From positions 44,498,817-44,562,816 of the forward strand of contig NC_088713.1 in assembly GCF_963576615.1 (NCBI RefSeq): DNA of 64,000 nucleotides, written 5' to 3'. The number at the start of each line of letters is the position of its first letter. Position 1 is the first letter of the stretch. Made by a program: the position numbers and the translations under genes. This DNA is from Watersipora subatra. Its lineage: Eukaryota; Bryozoa; Gymnolaemata; Cheilostomatida; Watersiporidae. A model generated the notes under the pieces. The model ran no database searches. It was not told where the DNA came from and saw only the letters and a list, made by a program, of their open reading frames with translations. Shown here piece after piece: positions 49,036-60,432 of this stretch.

Positions 49036-49128
49036 CCGTGAGACTGTCCCATTGTTTCAGTAAAGCATCCGGAATAGATTTCAAATCTTCCAAGGTTTTC
49101 CGAAGATTGGCCATTTTGATGCAACAGC
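49036..49128 (-). CDS. Helical exon 3
   Basis: Acceptor TTTTTAG, donor GTAAGT, 93 nt. In phase 1 it reads KMANLRKTLEDLKSIPDALL then KQWDSLT, an amphipathic helical sequence. Another frame is also open but reads less like a protein. The 49-bp (or 36-bp) intron before it is unusually short beside introns of kilobases. Confidence 0.6.
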
Positions 49129-49177
49129 CTAAAAATAGCATAGCAAGAGAGATATAGAAAATACCTTATTATGGCAC

Positions 49178-49369
49178 CCTCAATAAATTTAACTGTCTGT
49201 TGTTGCTGTATGTGTTGCGCTTTAGAGCAGGCGACAAAATATTTTAACAAAGTTTTAAGCAGACCTTCATGCTGACTGTTAACATTCAACTGGTCAGTTG
49301 ACTTCTGTAAGATCTTAGCTTTTATTTCTTCTAACTCTGCACAACAAGCAATACTTCTGGTCTCAAAAT
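49178..49369 (-). CDS. Helical exon 2
   Basis: The acceptor TTTCAG is clear and entry is phase 1. The protein starts DFETRSIACCAELEEIKAKI and continues through LLKTLLKYF and a Gln-rich stretch. The donor is uncertain. GAGG|GTGCCA (exon end 49178) keeps phase 1 and gives a 49-bp intron. AAG|GTATTT (exon end 49165) has a better donor but leaves only 36 bp and a different frame in the next exon. Confidence 0.6.
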
Positions 49370-51012
49370 CTGAAACAGCAATGAAAGTTATGTGTGTATC
49401 ATGGAACTAAAACAATGTCAAGTGAAAATGCACATAAAGCATGCTGTTTGTAATCCAATCACACTCTAAGGTTAAACCAGCAGTTAGTTCAAACATTCCT
49501 CATTAAAGCAATAATTAAAAATTGTATATGGGAAAATTTTCAATAAGCTAATTCTACTTCAAATAAAACGAACAGTTGAGTTTTTCAAAAAAAGTTTGAA
49601 ATTCAATATCAAGTGAAAGTCAAGATCACAGAGGAATACCAATGTTATGTAGTTTAATAATTTATTAGCCATCATAAACTTTTTATTAATTCATAATTAT
49701 TGTTTTGGATATATCTCATAAATCATGCTCAAAGAGCGTTGAACTTAAAGAGTGATATCTCATATTGAAATTATTTAATAATCTATTAGGTATCTACATC
49801 CAAATTATAAATACAGGAAAGCGTAGAAAATGGGTTTTGATCAACGTAAAATAAAAACTGCATTCTTTATTAACTTCATGTAAAAAATATAAAATTTTTA
49901 GCTCATTTCATATACAAAAATTGAAAGCAAAATTTATTCTATACCAACATGCAAAATTTTCAAACTAGTTTGATAGCCTGGGCTGTTCTATAATTGCTTT
50001 GCTGTGAGTATAATAAGATTGATTTAGTTTTCTAAAAACTGACGGTAAATAGCGATTGATAGAGAATCTAATCAAATGATTGTTTTCACCAGTTGAAAGC
50101 ACAAACTATCAACGACCTAACCGAGGTCGAACACATATCAACAAAGGTATTCACAAATCAACACATATCAACGAAGTCACGGAGCATGCTCAGCCTGTTC
50201 ACGTAAGTCCAGACATTATTTTAAAGGAACTACTTGAAGCTTTCCGCTGACTTTAACCTTTGTTTTAACAAGGTCTGACCTAGAGTATATAAATAATCTT
50301 CTGCCTGATTTCCTTCTCGTACCAATGGCATGTATATATGCAACGACCTTTTAAGGGCCTGTATATGGGTATGTATTCATGGCATATTCTGTAAAAAAAT
50401 TTTATTAAATTTTAGAATATTTTTTTCAAATGCAGGATTTCTTTCTTCCATTGCTTATCAATTGAGTTGTTTTCCACTGATGAGCTTAGCTTGCAGTCAT
50501 GCAAAAACAATTTTTTTTTGTTCTTTTTATAGATTTTTGGCATACCTAAATTACCACAGGCTAAGGGCTTAGATAGAACATGGCATATCTTATAAGAAAA
50601 AAAGGTAGGCTTATAACCAATATTTAAAACGTGGGCTAATTGATCTACTTCTCTGGTTGCTAATCAATGGCGTAATCATAGAAATGGTTATTGAGAAGGA
50701 TGATTTTAAGATGATTCGCATGAAGCATCCGGTTGTTTTTAATCACGAAGCTATTTATATTCTATACAAAGGATAAGTTTCAATAAAGTTGGAGACAAAG
50801 CCGGTTCCTTTTAAGAGTAACTTTTGCCATCTAAAAACTGTCAAACTTTTAAACTCTAAAGTAGTGCTTGCTATTATTTCTCGTTGATTATTTCTTGTTT
50901 CTTAGTAATAATTTTACCATCTGTCACTCTTTAGTGACAAGAATTCTAAAGTAAAAGCTCTTTTTCTTTCATATACATGTATAATGGTATCAAAAAACAA
51001 GTGAAAACTAAC
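49370..51012. other. Intron, nothing recognised
   Basis: A TATA-like GAGTATATAAATA at about 50285 on the plus strand precedes an 80-codon hydrophobic frame at 50330-50572. Neither has further support. Confidence 0.4.
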
Positions 51013-51201
51013 CATTAGTGTGTTCTTTCAGTTTGTCAATCTGGTATTTCTGTTCATCAAGCCTTGTTTGCCGACCTCCTGTGACTTGTCTTAGCTCTCT
51101 GATAACTCGGTTTTGGTCTCTTTGGCTCTCTTTCAACTTTTCGATCTCATCACTTTTCTCTATTAACTGAGTGTTCAGTGTTTTTTGACAACTTTCCAAA
51201 G
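51013..51201 (-). CDS. Coiled-coil exon 1
   Basis: Acceptor TTTTAG, donor GTTAGT, phase 1-1, 63 codons. It begins ALESCQKTLNTQ and is rich in Lys, Glu, Gln and Arg, with Leu/Ile at heptad spacing (SDEIEKLKESQRDQNRVIRE, and again DEQKYQIDKLKE). A coiled coil is very likely. Its opening x-L-E-S-C resembles the exon at 44392. Confidence 0.75.
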
Positions 51202-53256
51202 CTAAAAGTATTTTGAACAGCAAGTCCAATAAAATATGTTCCTACGCAAATGGTTGATTGATTTTGTCACAATATTGCACATTCAATCCTTCAACCGTAA
51301 CCCACCAACTGTTAAAATTGGTTTAGTTTATGTGGCAGGTTTAAATGAAATACATGTATCTTAGAATAATAGTAACCTTCAAGTCTGCAGAATGAACTCT
51401 TCATCTCCTAAAGTATGAACAACTGGGTTAGTGATGTGTTTGTAGGAACCTGACGGTAAACAGTGACTAATGAAGTTAGTTATTACAATGCTTTCAACAG
51501 CTGACATTTGATTTTTGGCATAATGAAATGCATATTTCAACCCAATTATTTAAAAAATATAAAACCCGGATTAAAGAGATAAAAAATATGTTGTAACATA
51601 ATATTATCATGCGGTTAACTTAATTTGTAACATGTTCTTGTGAAAATTTCTGTGAGCATACACTTCTCACGCCAAATTGCATTGATAAAAAACTGCTACT
51701 AAAATACCAGCACAGTTGTTTTTTTCTGAAGGATAAATTTTCACAGTTTTATATATTCAAAATAACAAAGGAACTCTTAAATTATCAACAACTACGTAGA
51801 TCTGTACAATACAGAGTAACACGAACGAATGCTGACTCTGCAACAGGAAAACAAGAAATTCGTAACAACATAATCTGCCATAAGTTCTCTGCATTAATTT
51901 AAAGCTGACATTTTACTTTGTCTTGTCAATTATTTAGGTCAATCAAGCTGGTCAATCAAAACTCGCAACCAATTGACTAGCTGCTGTTAGAATTTTCTAA
52001 AAAAGTTTGTTGAATATTGATTGATAAGCGTTCATCAACAGGCTAGCCGCATGAATGTAAAAGATATGCAAAGCTAACATAACTTCCTTGTCGATCCAAA
52101 AGCTTCAAATTTTACGGTTGGTGGATGTTGGATTAGTGCTTAATAATAAATTTTTTGTCTATAACCCTTTTGCTACCAAGCGTATGCGATTTGAAATAGA
52201 TTAGCACACTGAGTCATTTAGTTGCACAATTTAGTCCATCGACATAAATGCAAAAGGCTTTCATAAACGCAAAAGTAAATATTTATTGGTAAACAGAGAA
52301 ATTTCTCAATGAGTTGATATCTATTGTTTGTAATTAACTCACAAATATCTTATAGCCAGTGATACAATTTGTTCCACTTTCAATTTGTTATTTTATTATT
52401 CTAAATACGAAAGCATATTTTGATTCTAAAACTATGTAACACAATATTGCATGAAGATCATTGCACTCATTGATATGTTTGATGTAGTTTAGCAAAAACT
52501 TTTATGTGCAATGAAAAAAGAATTATGAGCCTAAATCCATCGAACTCTGAGATTAGAAATGATAACAGTAATGATGCTATTAAATGGTATGCTATAAATC
52601 TGTAAACTTAAAAATGATATGATAATAATCTCTCAAATGCTGCAAATATTTAGTTAAAAATAATTGACCTGAAAAAACAATGTTTATAATACATGCAAAA
52701 ACCAACAGACACTTAAAACTTTGTTTGCATGATTTGCACGGCCAGCCGCAGTTTTGCAACTACAAGCAAAGGTCTTGTAGCTTTCATTTGAATTTAATTC
52801 AGCTTCTGACTGTTCAATATTTTTAACCATGCCTTCAGACATCAACTATTTTTCTACACCGCTGAGCTAGTTGATATTAGCATGCAAACGATTTTTCGCG
52901 GAGTCAAAACCTTCAGATGTAGCTATTTAGAATACGTATGTTAGGATATAAAAGGAGGAAATATTAACCATGTTTATTAATTGCACATGAGTGCTAAGCA
53001 CACATTTTAGCTTTAAAATAGTATTGCAAGTCTTAGATGTTATCAAGCTGAACTTTAGTTGTTTTAGCACAAATTTAATACTTAGTAAAATGATTTAAAC
53101 AGTTCTATCACAACGTCAAACCACAAGGGCTGACATGGGTTTAATGCGATAAGACAAGTTCATTTCTACAATATAGTCAGCTGTGATATGGAAAAAGTTA
53201 AAGCACAAACCGAGTGAAATTTGACGAGTATAAATTATGCCTTCTTATAACTTTAC
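51202..53256. other. Intron between ankyrin and first coiled-coil exon
   Basis: Apart from the dispersed repeat nothing was recognised. Additional repeat exons here cannot be excluded. Confidence 0.4.
52455..52745 (+). repeat. Dispersed repeat, copy 2
   Basis: Same strand and block order as 5070-5350, in the large intron after the ankyrin exon. Only about 60 percent of bases seem to match by eye, so both copies are old. Confidence 0.6.
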
Positions 53257-53971
53257 CTGGTAATCCTTTTAGAGATTTTAAGGCGTCATTCATGCAAACT
53301 TCAAGGATTGCAGCAGCTTTTTGATGACTACGATATTGTGCTTTTTCCAAAGGAGTGTGTCTCATCCAATCTCTAGCTTGCAGTAAAATAATTAGTTGAT
53401 CTGGTGAAATGAAATCTGCCATACACTTCAATGTTTTCGCGTAACCGCTGTAGGCAGCGTAATGTACTGCTGAACACTGCAGGTTGTCTCGCACTGCCAA
53501 GAGATTATACTGTTCTTCATTTGTCAGAAATTCTAGCATATGTTTGACCATCACCGTTTGTCCTTTCAATGCAGCTTCGGCCAATGCTGTAGTGCCTGCT
53601 TCATTTTTTACCACCAAAAGTTGGTATCTTCTCTCCAAAGAAAGGAACTCGAGAATACATTTTACAGATTCAGTGTTACCTTCCCAAACAGACTAGTGAA
53701 GTACTGTTTGACCTAAACAACGCTCCTCAAGCAGTTCATCGGCAGCTTTTTTAGTCACGAAAACTAGGATTAAGCGAGCGACATCTACATGGTCTCGTAG
53801 CAGTGCCACCCATACAACTGTACACCACTCATCGTCTCTAACTTCTTTAATCAGCTTAAAGATAGCGTCGGCCGAGTTATTTTGAAGGGCAACCTGCAAT
53901 TCAGCTACATTTGGAGCAGCCTTTGCGAGCCCAATATATCGGGTTATCCAGATTTTTAGCCTAGTTGTCAT
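53257..53971 (-). pseudogene. Ankyrin-repeat exon with in-frame TAG at codon 93
   Basis: The frame starts MTTRLKIWIT at 53971 and runs to the donor CCAG|GTAAAG. From about residue 55 onward it carries ankyrin-like units with a period near 39-40 residues: (G)QTVLH, GTTALAEAALKGQTVMVKHM, SAVHYAAYSGYAKTLKCMAD and HTPLEKAQYRSHQKAAAILE. Linkers such as LTNEEQYNLLAVRD and ISPDQLIILLQARD make the units longer than the usual 33. The TAG stands right after TVLH, where ankyrin repeats often have Trp or Tyr. One base change from TGG would explain it. The frame before and after is the same and shows no other defect. Confidence 0.75.
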
Positions 53972-53982
53972 CGTGGTATTTT

Positions 53983-54472
53983 ACTAAAATTATTCATTAC
54001 AGGTGGGGTTACACAAAGCACACAAACTACTATCTTAACCAACTCAAACAAGCAAAAGTTGTATTTACCTCTGTTGCTACAGAGATTTGGCTAAAACCAT
54101 AGTGAATAACAAAAAATATCAATTTCTTTGCCAACATTCAAAATGAATAAATCAGATAAAAAGTTATTAACTATTTATATAGTTTTAGTGTATCATGAAC
54201 TAAATTTCTATACTTTACCTACTTCCAGTTTTGTACTGCATTGAAAAAGTTTTTCATAAATACACCGATGCTTAATTGTTTGGCCAATAGAAAAAGAGCC
54301 AAAGAGGCAAGTGAGGAAAAGAGCCCACTTTATATAATTCAGTTCGGAGTCAGTTACTCTCTAATAAGTATTACAGCGTTGTAGTAAATTTGCTGCGTCC
54401 AAGCACTTATATAGACAGTGATTGTAAAACTAATACAAGTCAAATTGAAATCTTATACCTCTGAAACTTACC
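53983..54472 (-). promoter_or_regulatory. Possible 5' UTR exons and introns of the ankyrin gene
   Basis: On the minus strand, GAGCTG|GTAAGTTTCAG just below 54472 is a strong donor, and AACAGAG|GTAAAT near 54070 is another. The AG at 53984-53985 leaves a 12-base leader before the ATG at 53971. A non-coding first exon upstream of 54472 is plausible. No initiation site was identified. Confidence 0.35.
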
Positions 54473-55010
54473 AGCTCTAGTGCTACTGCAACTATGACTT
54501 CTGACTACATCTCCATTCAGCAGGTGAATGAAGTGAAATGCATCATTGCTGAAATAACATGACTAGTCAAATTATTCAATTCAAGGAAACTAGCTTATTT
54601 GAAGTGCCAAAGTTTTTTATTGATTGATTGTATTGTTATTTTACACCATATTTGTATTGGCTATTCAGCTGAGCTAGTACATGACTCACTGGTTATCTAT
54701 TTGTTGTATTAGGCTTTAATTCGTATAAAAATTCCAATCATTATGGTAATTTCTATGCTCCCGGACCTTCGGAGCTTTAAAGCACGATAGAATCACCACT
54801 CATTTCTAAATTCTAATCATCATGGTAAATTATTTGCTCCTGGACTTTGTAAGCTCTTTATCTCTGTGAAATTGCTAGCAATTCTGTGTTTTCAATAGCA
54901 ACTGCTAAGATACCAGATTCTTTGAACTCATGCGAGCCTGAGAAAATGTTTTAACGCTTTTTCCTATTTATCAATAATGTTTTGAAAGATGAAGCCTAAT
55001 AATCTAATGC

Positions 55011-55360
55011 GTGTTCAAACAAGAAGAGCCAAGAAAATATGAGATGGAAAGTTTTTTAAAAAAAATGGGCTATCTTGACAGCTTCGTTTACGGCAGAAAA
55101 TATCTATACATCAAAATTTACCAAATGCTGAGTCTGCTTTTCAATAAATTAATTAGAACCAGACTTTTTATAGTAAAGTGTAAAAAGGAGGTATTTAAGA
55201 AATATTCAGAAATAAGTTGGTTGATGCGGTGAAGTGGTTGCTAAGTTACCATATATTCTCTGACCATACAAGTCTTAAGCGTTTACTGGATCATAGAGAT
55301 CACTTGCATAAAAAAGTTACAGCCCAGTTAGTGGACTGGAAAAATTCAGTAAGTTAAATT
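55011..55360 (+). pseudogene. Unrecognised helical ORF, possibly split by one frameshift
   Basis: A 73-codon frame (start at 55011, MESFLKKMGYLDSFVYGRKY inside) overlaps, near 55205, a second frame one base off. The second reads KLVDAVKWLLSYHIFSDHTS and then KRLLDHRDHLHKKVTAQLVD before TAA at about 55358. Both have credible, Leu/Lys/His-rich compositions. Together they would give one helical protein of about 115 residues. The family is unknown. Confidence 0.3.
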
Positions 55361-56360
55361 TTACTCAAACCATGCAAAGTCCGTCATATTCATCATAATT
55401 GTTCATGATTTGTATTTGTTGCCTAATAAAATTTTTCCCTTGCTACTATCCTTTGGTTAAGTTTGCATTATGGCAATATCCACAATTTTTAAGTTTTTCT
55501 GTTCTATTTTCATTTTAAAAGGTTTTACTGGATCGGTCAGACAACTCCTATGTTTTTCTCATAATTATTTCAGGTATTCACAGCTTTTTAGTAGCAATGG
55601 TTGGACAATTCTTATTTTAATTTCTCTAATGACACAGTGAGTGTTTGAATAGCAAAAATTGTTAGTCTGAAGTAGTTGCTGTAGGCTCTTGTGTAGCTGG
55701 CTGGTTTGAATAATTCTTAATATTTATCCCTTGCGTTCTTCATTTGTGTTATTTCATCCAGTTTGTCAGTCGTTATGGTTTTCAACTATGATACTTCAAA
55801 CTAAAATTCATGAAGCTTATTAAAAACTGTAAACTTATCAATGAGACAATTTTTCATCTACCAACGCTAAAACTATCTTTGTTGTATAATGAAAAAAATA
55901 TAGGATAGGAATGTTTTTGGGTGTATACTAAACTTGAAACTTTACGAAACTGTTTGAGTTATCATTTTTGGTAAGCTGAAGCCAAAGGAGACATGAGTTT
56001 TTATCTAATTACTTGATTCATTTAAACTACCTGCAGAGTCTGCCAGATTATTCCATATAATATCGTTCATATTAATATTATAAAGCATATCAGAGTTGTA
56101 GCATATTTTTATACGAAACATTATATTTTCTTCATAAAATAATAATTTACTTAGTACCTTAACATTTTCCATGCACAAACTAGAGATGAACTAATAGGAA
56201 AATGAATTTTTCTTCTGAAAGTGTTTTTATTTGGTAGGTCTGATGTATTGCTTACAGGTAACGGCCTTGAATCGTAAAACTGCAAAAATAATTGTTTTCT
56301 AAAAAGAATGTAGCACCACTACTACTGTTAGCATTAGTATTATGTTTATTATTAGTGCTA
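55361..56360. other. Intergenic sequence, nothing recognised
   Basis: No exon, repeat or RNA gene was seen. Confidence 0.4.
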
Positions 56361-56399
56361 GTACCCTGACAGTTCTGCGCCCGTCTGAGATTTTTAAGC

Positions 56400-56525
56400 C
56401 CACATGATAAAGTATGGGCACAATAATTTTAAAACATGGAAGACAAGTGATTTGCATGAGGGTTATGGAAGTGGCCTACCATCCGAAAGTTGTGAGTTCA
56501 AATTCCATGCAAAGAATTATTTTTT
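56400..56525 (+). repeat. Possible tRNA-derived SINE piece
   Basis: GAGTTCAAATTCC at about 56491-56503 resembles a B box, with GGTTATGGAAGTGGCC about 30 bp upstream as a weak A box. Confidence 0.35.
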
Positions 56526-56676
56526 TCTAGTTTCCTAACAGGGCTTTAAATAAATGGACAGACATGGCTCTTATTATAGTCAAGATTGCTTCACCAACAA
56601 ATTACCAGTAAATAATAATTCCCTCTTTTCATTCAGGTTATTAAATAGAAACTCGAGTGTTAAATGTAGCCATAAA

Positions 56677-56785
56677 TGGTGTCAGAATTGTGGGTATTGC
56701 ACGGCAACTAAAATTGTGTCAGAAGTGTGCGTTTTGCACGGCAAATAAAATGGTTTCAGAAGTGTACATAATGCTTAGCAGCTGA
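56677..56785 (+). repeat. Three-unit 37-bp tandem repeat resembling a retroelement primer site
   Basis: TGGTGTCAG at 56677, TTGTGTCAG at 56714 and TGGTTTCAG at 56751 start 37-bp units that continue AA(T/G)TGTG and GCACGGCAA. TGGTGTCAGAA is the form of a primer-binding site complementary to a tRNA-Leu 3' end. An AT-rich stretch with AATAAA (56549) precedes it. A decayed LTR-leader junction that was later amplified is possible. Confidence 0.5.
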
Positions 56786-58297
56786 AGCAATACAGCTTGT
56801 AGTAGGCAACCTTTATTTTGAAACACTGGATACCAAAATGATTTTGTAAATTCTTTAAAAAACAGAATATCAAAAAAATTGTGTTCTTCTCGAGAAAAGA
56901 GAGAAATTTGGATTTTTTTTCTCATAATAGTAGGCTACTAGCTCTATTTTGCTATTGCTGATAATATCTTTGTAACATATGACACTAGTGTTAGCTGTTA
57001 AAATATTATATCAACATATCAGTAAATATCTTTCATTCCTTAGTCATAAATAAATGTATATTGATATTGAACGACATGATGAAGTAGTATACTACATAAA
57101 AAAACACTGCCAATTTTACAGCATCATGAAGTATCCTCATTATTAAATTATTTATTGCTTTATTTTGTTTTATTTTTTTCTTTAATTATTTTTTGGTTCA
57201 TTTTTTTTTTGCTTTAAATTATTTTTTGCTTTTATTTTTAATTAGTGATTACTATCAATCATATTTTGTGTTTATTATAAGAACTCTTAAGACATTGATT
57301 ATAACCCCACATTATTATTTCAGTCATAAAGACAGTTTTACTGCTTGAACAACAACTCTAGTTTATGCTAAGGTTAATGTGATATAATAACAAATACGTT
57401 TTGGTATGATTTAATACAACTTTGTAAGCAAAACATACATTTACTAAGACTACCACTGCATCTAGCCATGCTCTAGATATAATCTTTTGGCTCTAATATT
57501 AAACACTTTAATGATGATGCTTAAATAGAATAATAATTGTAAACGGTTGAAGATTAAAAATATATGTTCAAAAGCTACAAAGAAAAAACTTCAAAACAGT
57601 AAAAACCAAGCCAGTTACATAAGCTCATTCAATGGGATGTTCATACAAACTTTCATATTAAACAATATTTGTTAGAAAAGTTTCTGAGCTTGCTTATGTT
57701 TTGGCGTGACCATAAAATACATTTTACTTCGGGTTCATTACCAGCAGCAAAAGAGATCACATGAGCAAAACATGACACCTCATCGGTTCCTTTCTTCAGT
57801 CGAAGTTGCAAAAAGAACATTATATGTTAGAAGTAAAGCATCCAGACCTTTAGGGAGCGTAGATTAATTTTCAATGTAAAGTTAAGACTGGTTCCATTGG
57901 ATTCTAATAGAAATAAAAAAGGTTGTGCTCAACTACCCCAAAACAACCTGCAGTAGAAGCTTGAAGCTCGAGTTATCTAATTGGGTATTTTTGTACCCCA
58001 AAGTCTAACCGTGACTGTTCTCCCGCAAGAAAAGTTGGGTTTAAAGAACTTATGTTAATGCTCAGAGGAAATATAGACTAATTTCCAGTAACATTAAAAA
58101 GGGGCGCCAAAGTTATGGTATTGTCGAGTGCCTATAAACAGCTTTATCAGTAGATTTTTCTACAAAGCTAAACAGTAAGCTTATGCAAAATGACTAAACT
58201 CATCAGATATGTAACTATGAAAAAGAGTCGAAAATAATTAATCTGGTTTTTGCATGATTTTTGCATAAATGTTAGCAATTTATTTTACAAAGAAACA
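56786..58297. other. Intergenic sequence, T-rich stretch inside
   Basis: 57150-57245 is a low-complexity T-rich run. Otherwise nothing was recognised. Confidence 0.4.
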
Positions 58298-58621
58298 TGT
58301 AAGTTACTAAGCAAAAATTACGCAGTACCAGACTGCCAGCCGTGACACTCCAAAACCTCCCCTTATGTCACCCTTTCTCCACCTGCACGTTTTACCAGAA
58401 AACACCGTAGTGCCAGACTACACCAGAAGGGTTAATCACGAGTCACCAAGACTCAGAAAGACTCTTAATAATCCTTTCAACAGCGACAAGCACAGAGTCA
58501 CAAGCTACGCGAACGGAGCTCGGATTCCCAATCACAACATGGCCGTTTTTGCTCATCCGGTGGCGCATGCCCATGAACCCTTCTGAGCTATCGTTGGGCA
58601 CCACGTGACTACTAACTCACA
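58298..58621 (-). repeat. 3' LTR
   Basis: On the minus strand it starts TGTGAGTTAG directly after the polypurine tract. It matches the other LTR along its whole length. Confidence 0.85.
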
Positions 58622-58649
58622 TTTCCCCCAGCTTTTAAGAAGCTACCAG

Positions 58650-60345
58650 CTATCCCTCATAGTCATCCAAATACCGGGGACGCCGTCGCTTTCGCTGCGA
58701 CCGCTTGAGCATTGACGGTTGAAGCTCAGGCTCATCAGGATCTAAATCCCCGGACGGAACCTCAGCAGTCTGAGGCTCACCATCCATGTTGTGAACTTCA
58801 TCCTCGGCAGTCTGAGGACCGTCCTCCACATCCCCCTCCGAGACCTCAGCCACCTCACAGGGATGCAGCTGAGGCGGTGGGGGAGCAGCAGAACCGCGTA
58901 ATCTATCTAGATTAGGCCGACCGTCTTCGACCAGTTCACGGTGGCCGTTTTCCCTTCTACGGTCAGTGCCAAACCGCCGTTTGCGGACATCCCTCACATG
59001 CCTCGGCATGCCATCCACGAACATGTTGTGCTTTGAAGCGACTCCGGTAATCACTCCCGGTGCCCACTACCTAGTGCACGACGGAGTCGAGGGTTTCACC
59101 CACACCTCATCGCCGACAGCAAATTTGCCTTGACTGACCTCATCTAACGCGCGTAGATTGACGTCAAAAGGCACTCGCCATGAATATCGATACAGATTAT
59201 TCGAGGGTACCGAACCCCCATCTGTACCCTTGCGAGGCATGACATTATACTAAAACGTCGCCTCCTTGGGGCTAATTCTTCCCCACTCGGCAATCCTCTT
59301 GATTGCCCGGTGATTCCTCTCAACGATTCCGTTGCCACTTGGGGCGTAAGCAGCACGAAATCTCAGAGAAATCCCCCACTCGTCAGCAAACTGTGCAACA
59401 GTTGCTGACCTAAACGCCATGGAATTGTCCATTAACAATTCGTCACACGGCCCTCGCTCAATTACGATCGTGCGTAACTGAGCCACGATGTGCGCTGCTG
59501 TCTCACTTGGCAAGCGTCGCCAGATAGCGAAACGTGATGGCCCGCAATCAACCATGGAGAGGAACACCTGGCTGCCATAGTGAGTCACGTCTATGGCCAC
59601 CCGGCACCAGTTCCCCTCGACAGCCAAGCTGCCTGTTTCCACGAGGTTCTCACCTCTCGGAGCCGGGTCAACGCACTGACAGGCCTCACAGCCAGCCAGC
59701 TCGCGTTTGACCCGCTCCCGTGTCAAGTCACTGTGTACTTGCTGAGCAAAGTACAGTGTTCTCTTAACACCCAGTTGGTGAGGCAAATGAGCCGCCCACA
59801 CAGCATCCCCGAAGGTCTTGCCGGTGAAGATGGCAGCAGCCATGCTCTCGGCCTCACCTCCACTCATCCCACGATGCCCAAGCCACTTCTTGGGCACCCT
59901 CGTCATTCTATCCGCCTTGTTCTCCACAGTAGGTACAAGACGCATAGTGACCGATAAGCCGTACTCGGTGATCGTATCACGCATCTCTGCAGCACTTTTC
60001 GTGCGAACACGATTGCGCCCGTCAATTGTATTTGACATCCAATTGACAACTGTGAGAGAGTCAACCGCCAAGGTGAAGGTCTTGAACACCCACGCGATAG
60101 CCAGGTTAACACCTCGTCCCACAGCTTCCAACTCGGCAACACTGATGTGTGAATGGTCTGACTCGTTCCTCAGCCACGACGCATCCTCAACAATGCTGCC
60201 ATCAACCTCAACTGTCACACCGAGACCCAGAGAGCTAGCATCTGTCCACACAACGACCGAACCCTTCGGTCTTACGTGCCACGGACCTCTAACAGGGTCT
60301 TCCTGACATACCCTTGTGTAAAGCTCACTCAAGTCCCCCTGATGT
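58650..60345 (-). pseudogene. Truncated Pol: RNase H, HHCC, integrase core, C-terminal tail
   Basis: Counting residues from 60332, RNase H shows Asp31 (VWTDASS), Glu67 (VAELEAV) and Asp91 (LAVDSL). An HHCC zinc motif follows at about 182-218 (HLPH to CEAC). The integrase core shows Asp248 (AIDVT), Asp302 (LLMDN) and Glu338 (GIVERN), a D,D35E layout. TAG stops at 59250-59252 and 59067-59069 interrupt the tail, which still reads YNVMPRKGTD, then WAPGVITGVASKHN and a basic end with its own stop at 58650. The frame opens without an ATG next to a deletion joint. RNase H sites are kept, but there is no reverse transcriptase. Confidence 0.85.
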
Positions 60346-60432
60346 TATGGGACCCCTCATAAGCCTGGCTTACACGGTTTCCATATGAGAGGATGCAGCG
60401 CCCCGAGTTGCATCCTCATCGCCAAAATAGCT

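Larger units (their letters stand above)
43578..53971 (-). pseudogene. Ankyrin-repeat and coiled-coil gene, multi-exon, with one nonsense codon
   Basis: Exons in transcript order are 53971-53257 (ATG start, ankyrin), 51201-51013, 49369-49178, 49128-49036, 48812-48780, 45037-44942, 44511-44392 and 43645-43578 (TAA). All joins are phase 1 and each join makes an open codon. About 500 residues are accounted for: 238 of ankyrin-like repeats, then about 260 of charged, helix-forming sequence. With no signal peptide or membrane segment, a cytoplasmic scaffold protein is likely. TAG at 53693-53695 interrupts residue 93. Apart from that codon every exon is intact. This could be a recent pseudogene, a nonsense allele, or an assembly error. 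Further exons may lie in the large introns. Confidence 0.7.

Noticed and set aside
50330-50572. 80-codon frame after a TATA-like site
   Set aside because: It is Phe/Leu/Cys-rich with no motif and lies in an intron of the opposite-strand gene; the TATA match is expected by chance in this composition.
53484-53696. Plus-strand frame over the ankyrin exon
   Set aside because: The minus strand reads as ankyrin repeats; this frame has no motif.
58712-58915. Plus-strand frame rich in Pro and His
   Set aside because: It is antisense to the Pol C-terminal tail.
59580-60306. Plus-strand frames of 125 and 162 codons
   Set aside because: Both are antisense shadows of the RNase H-integrase frame, which has all catalytic residues.
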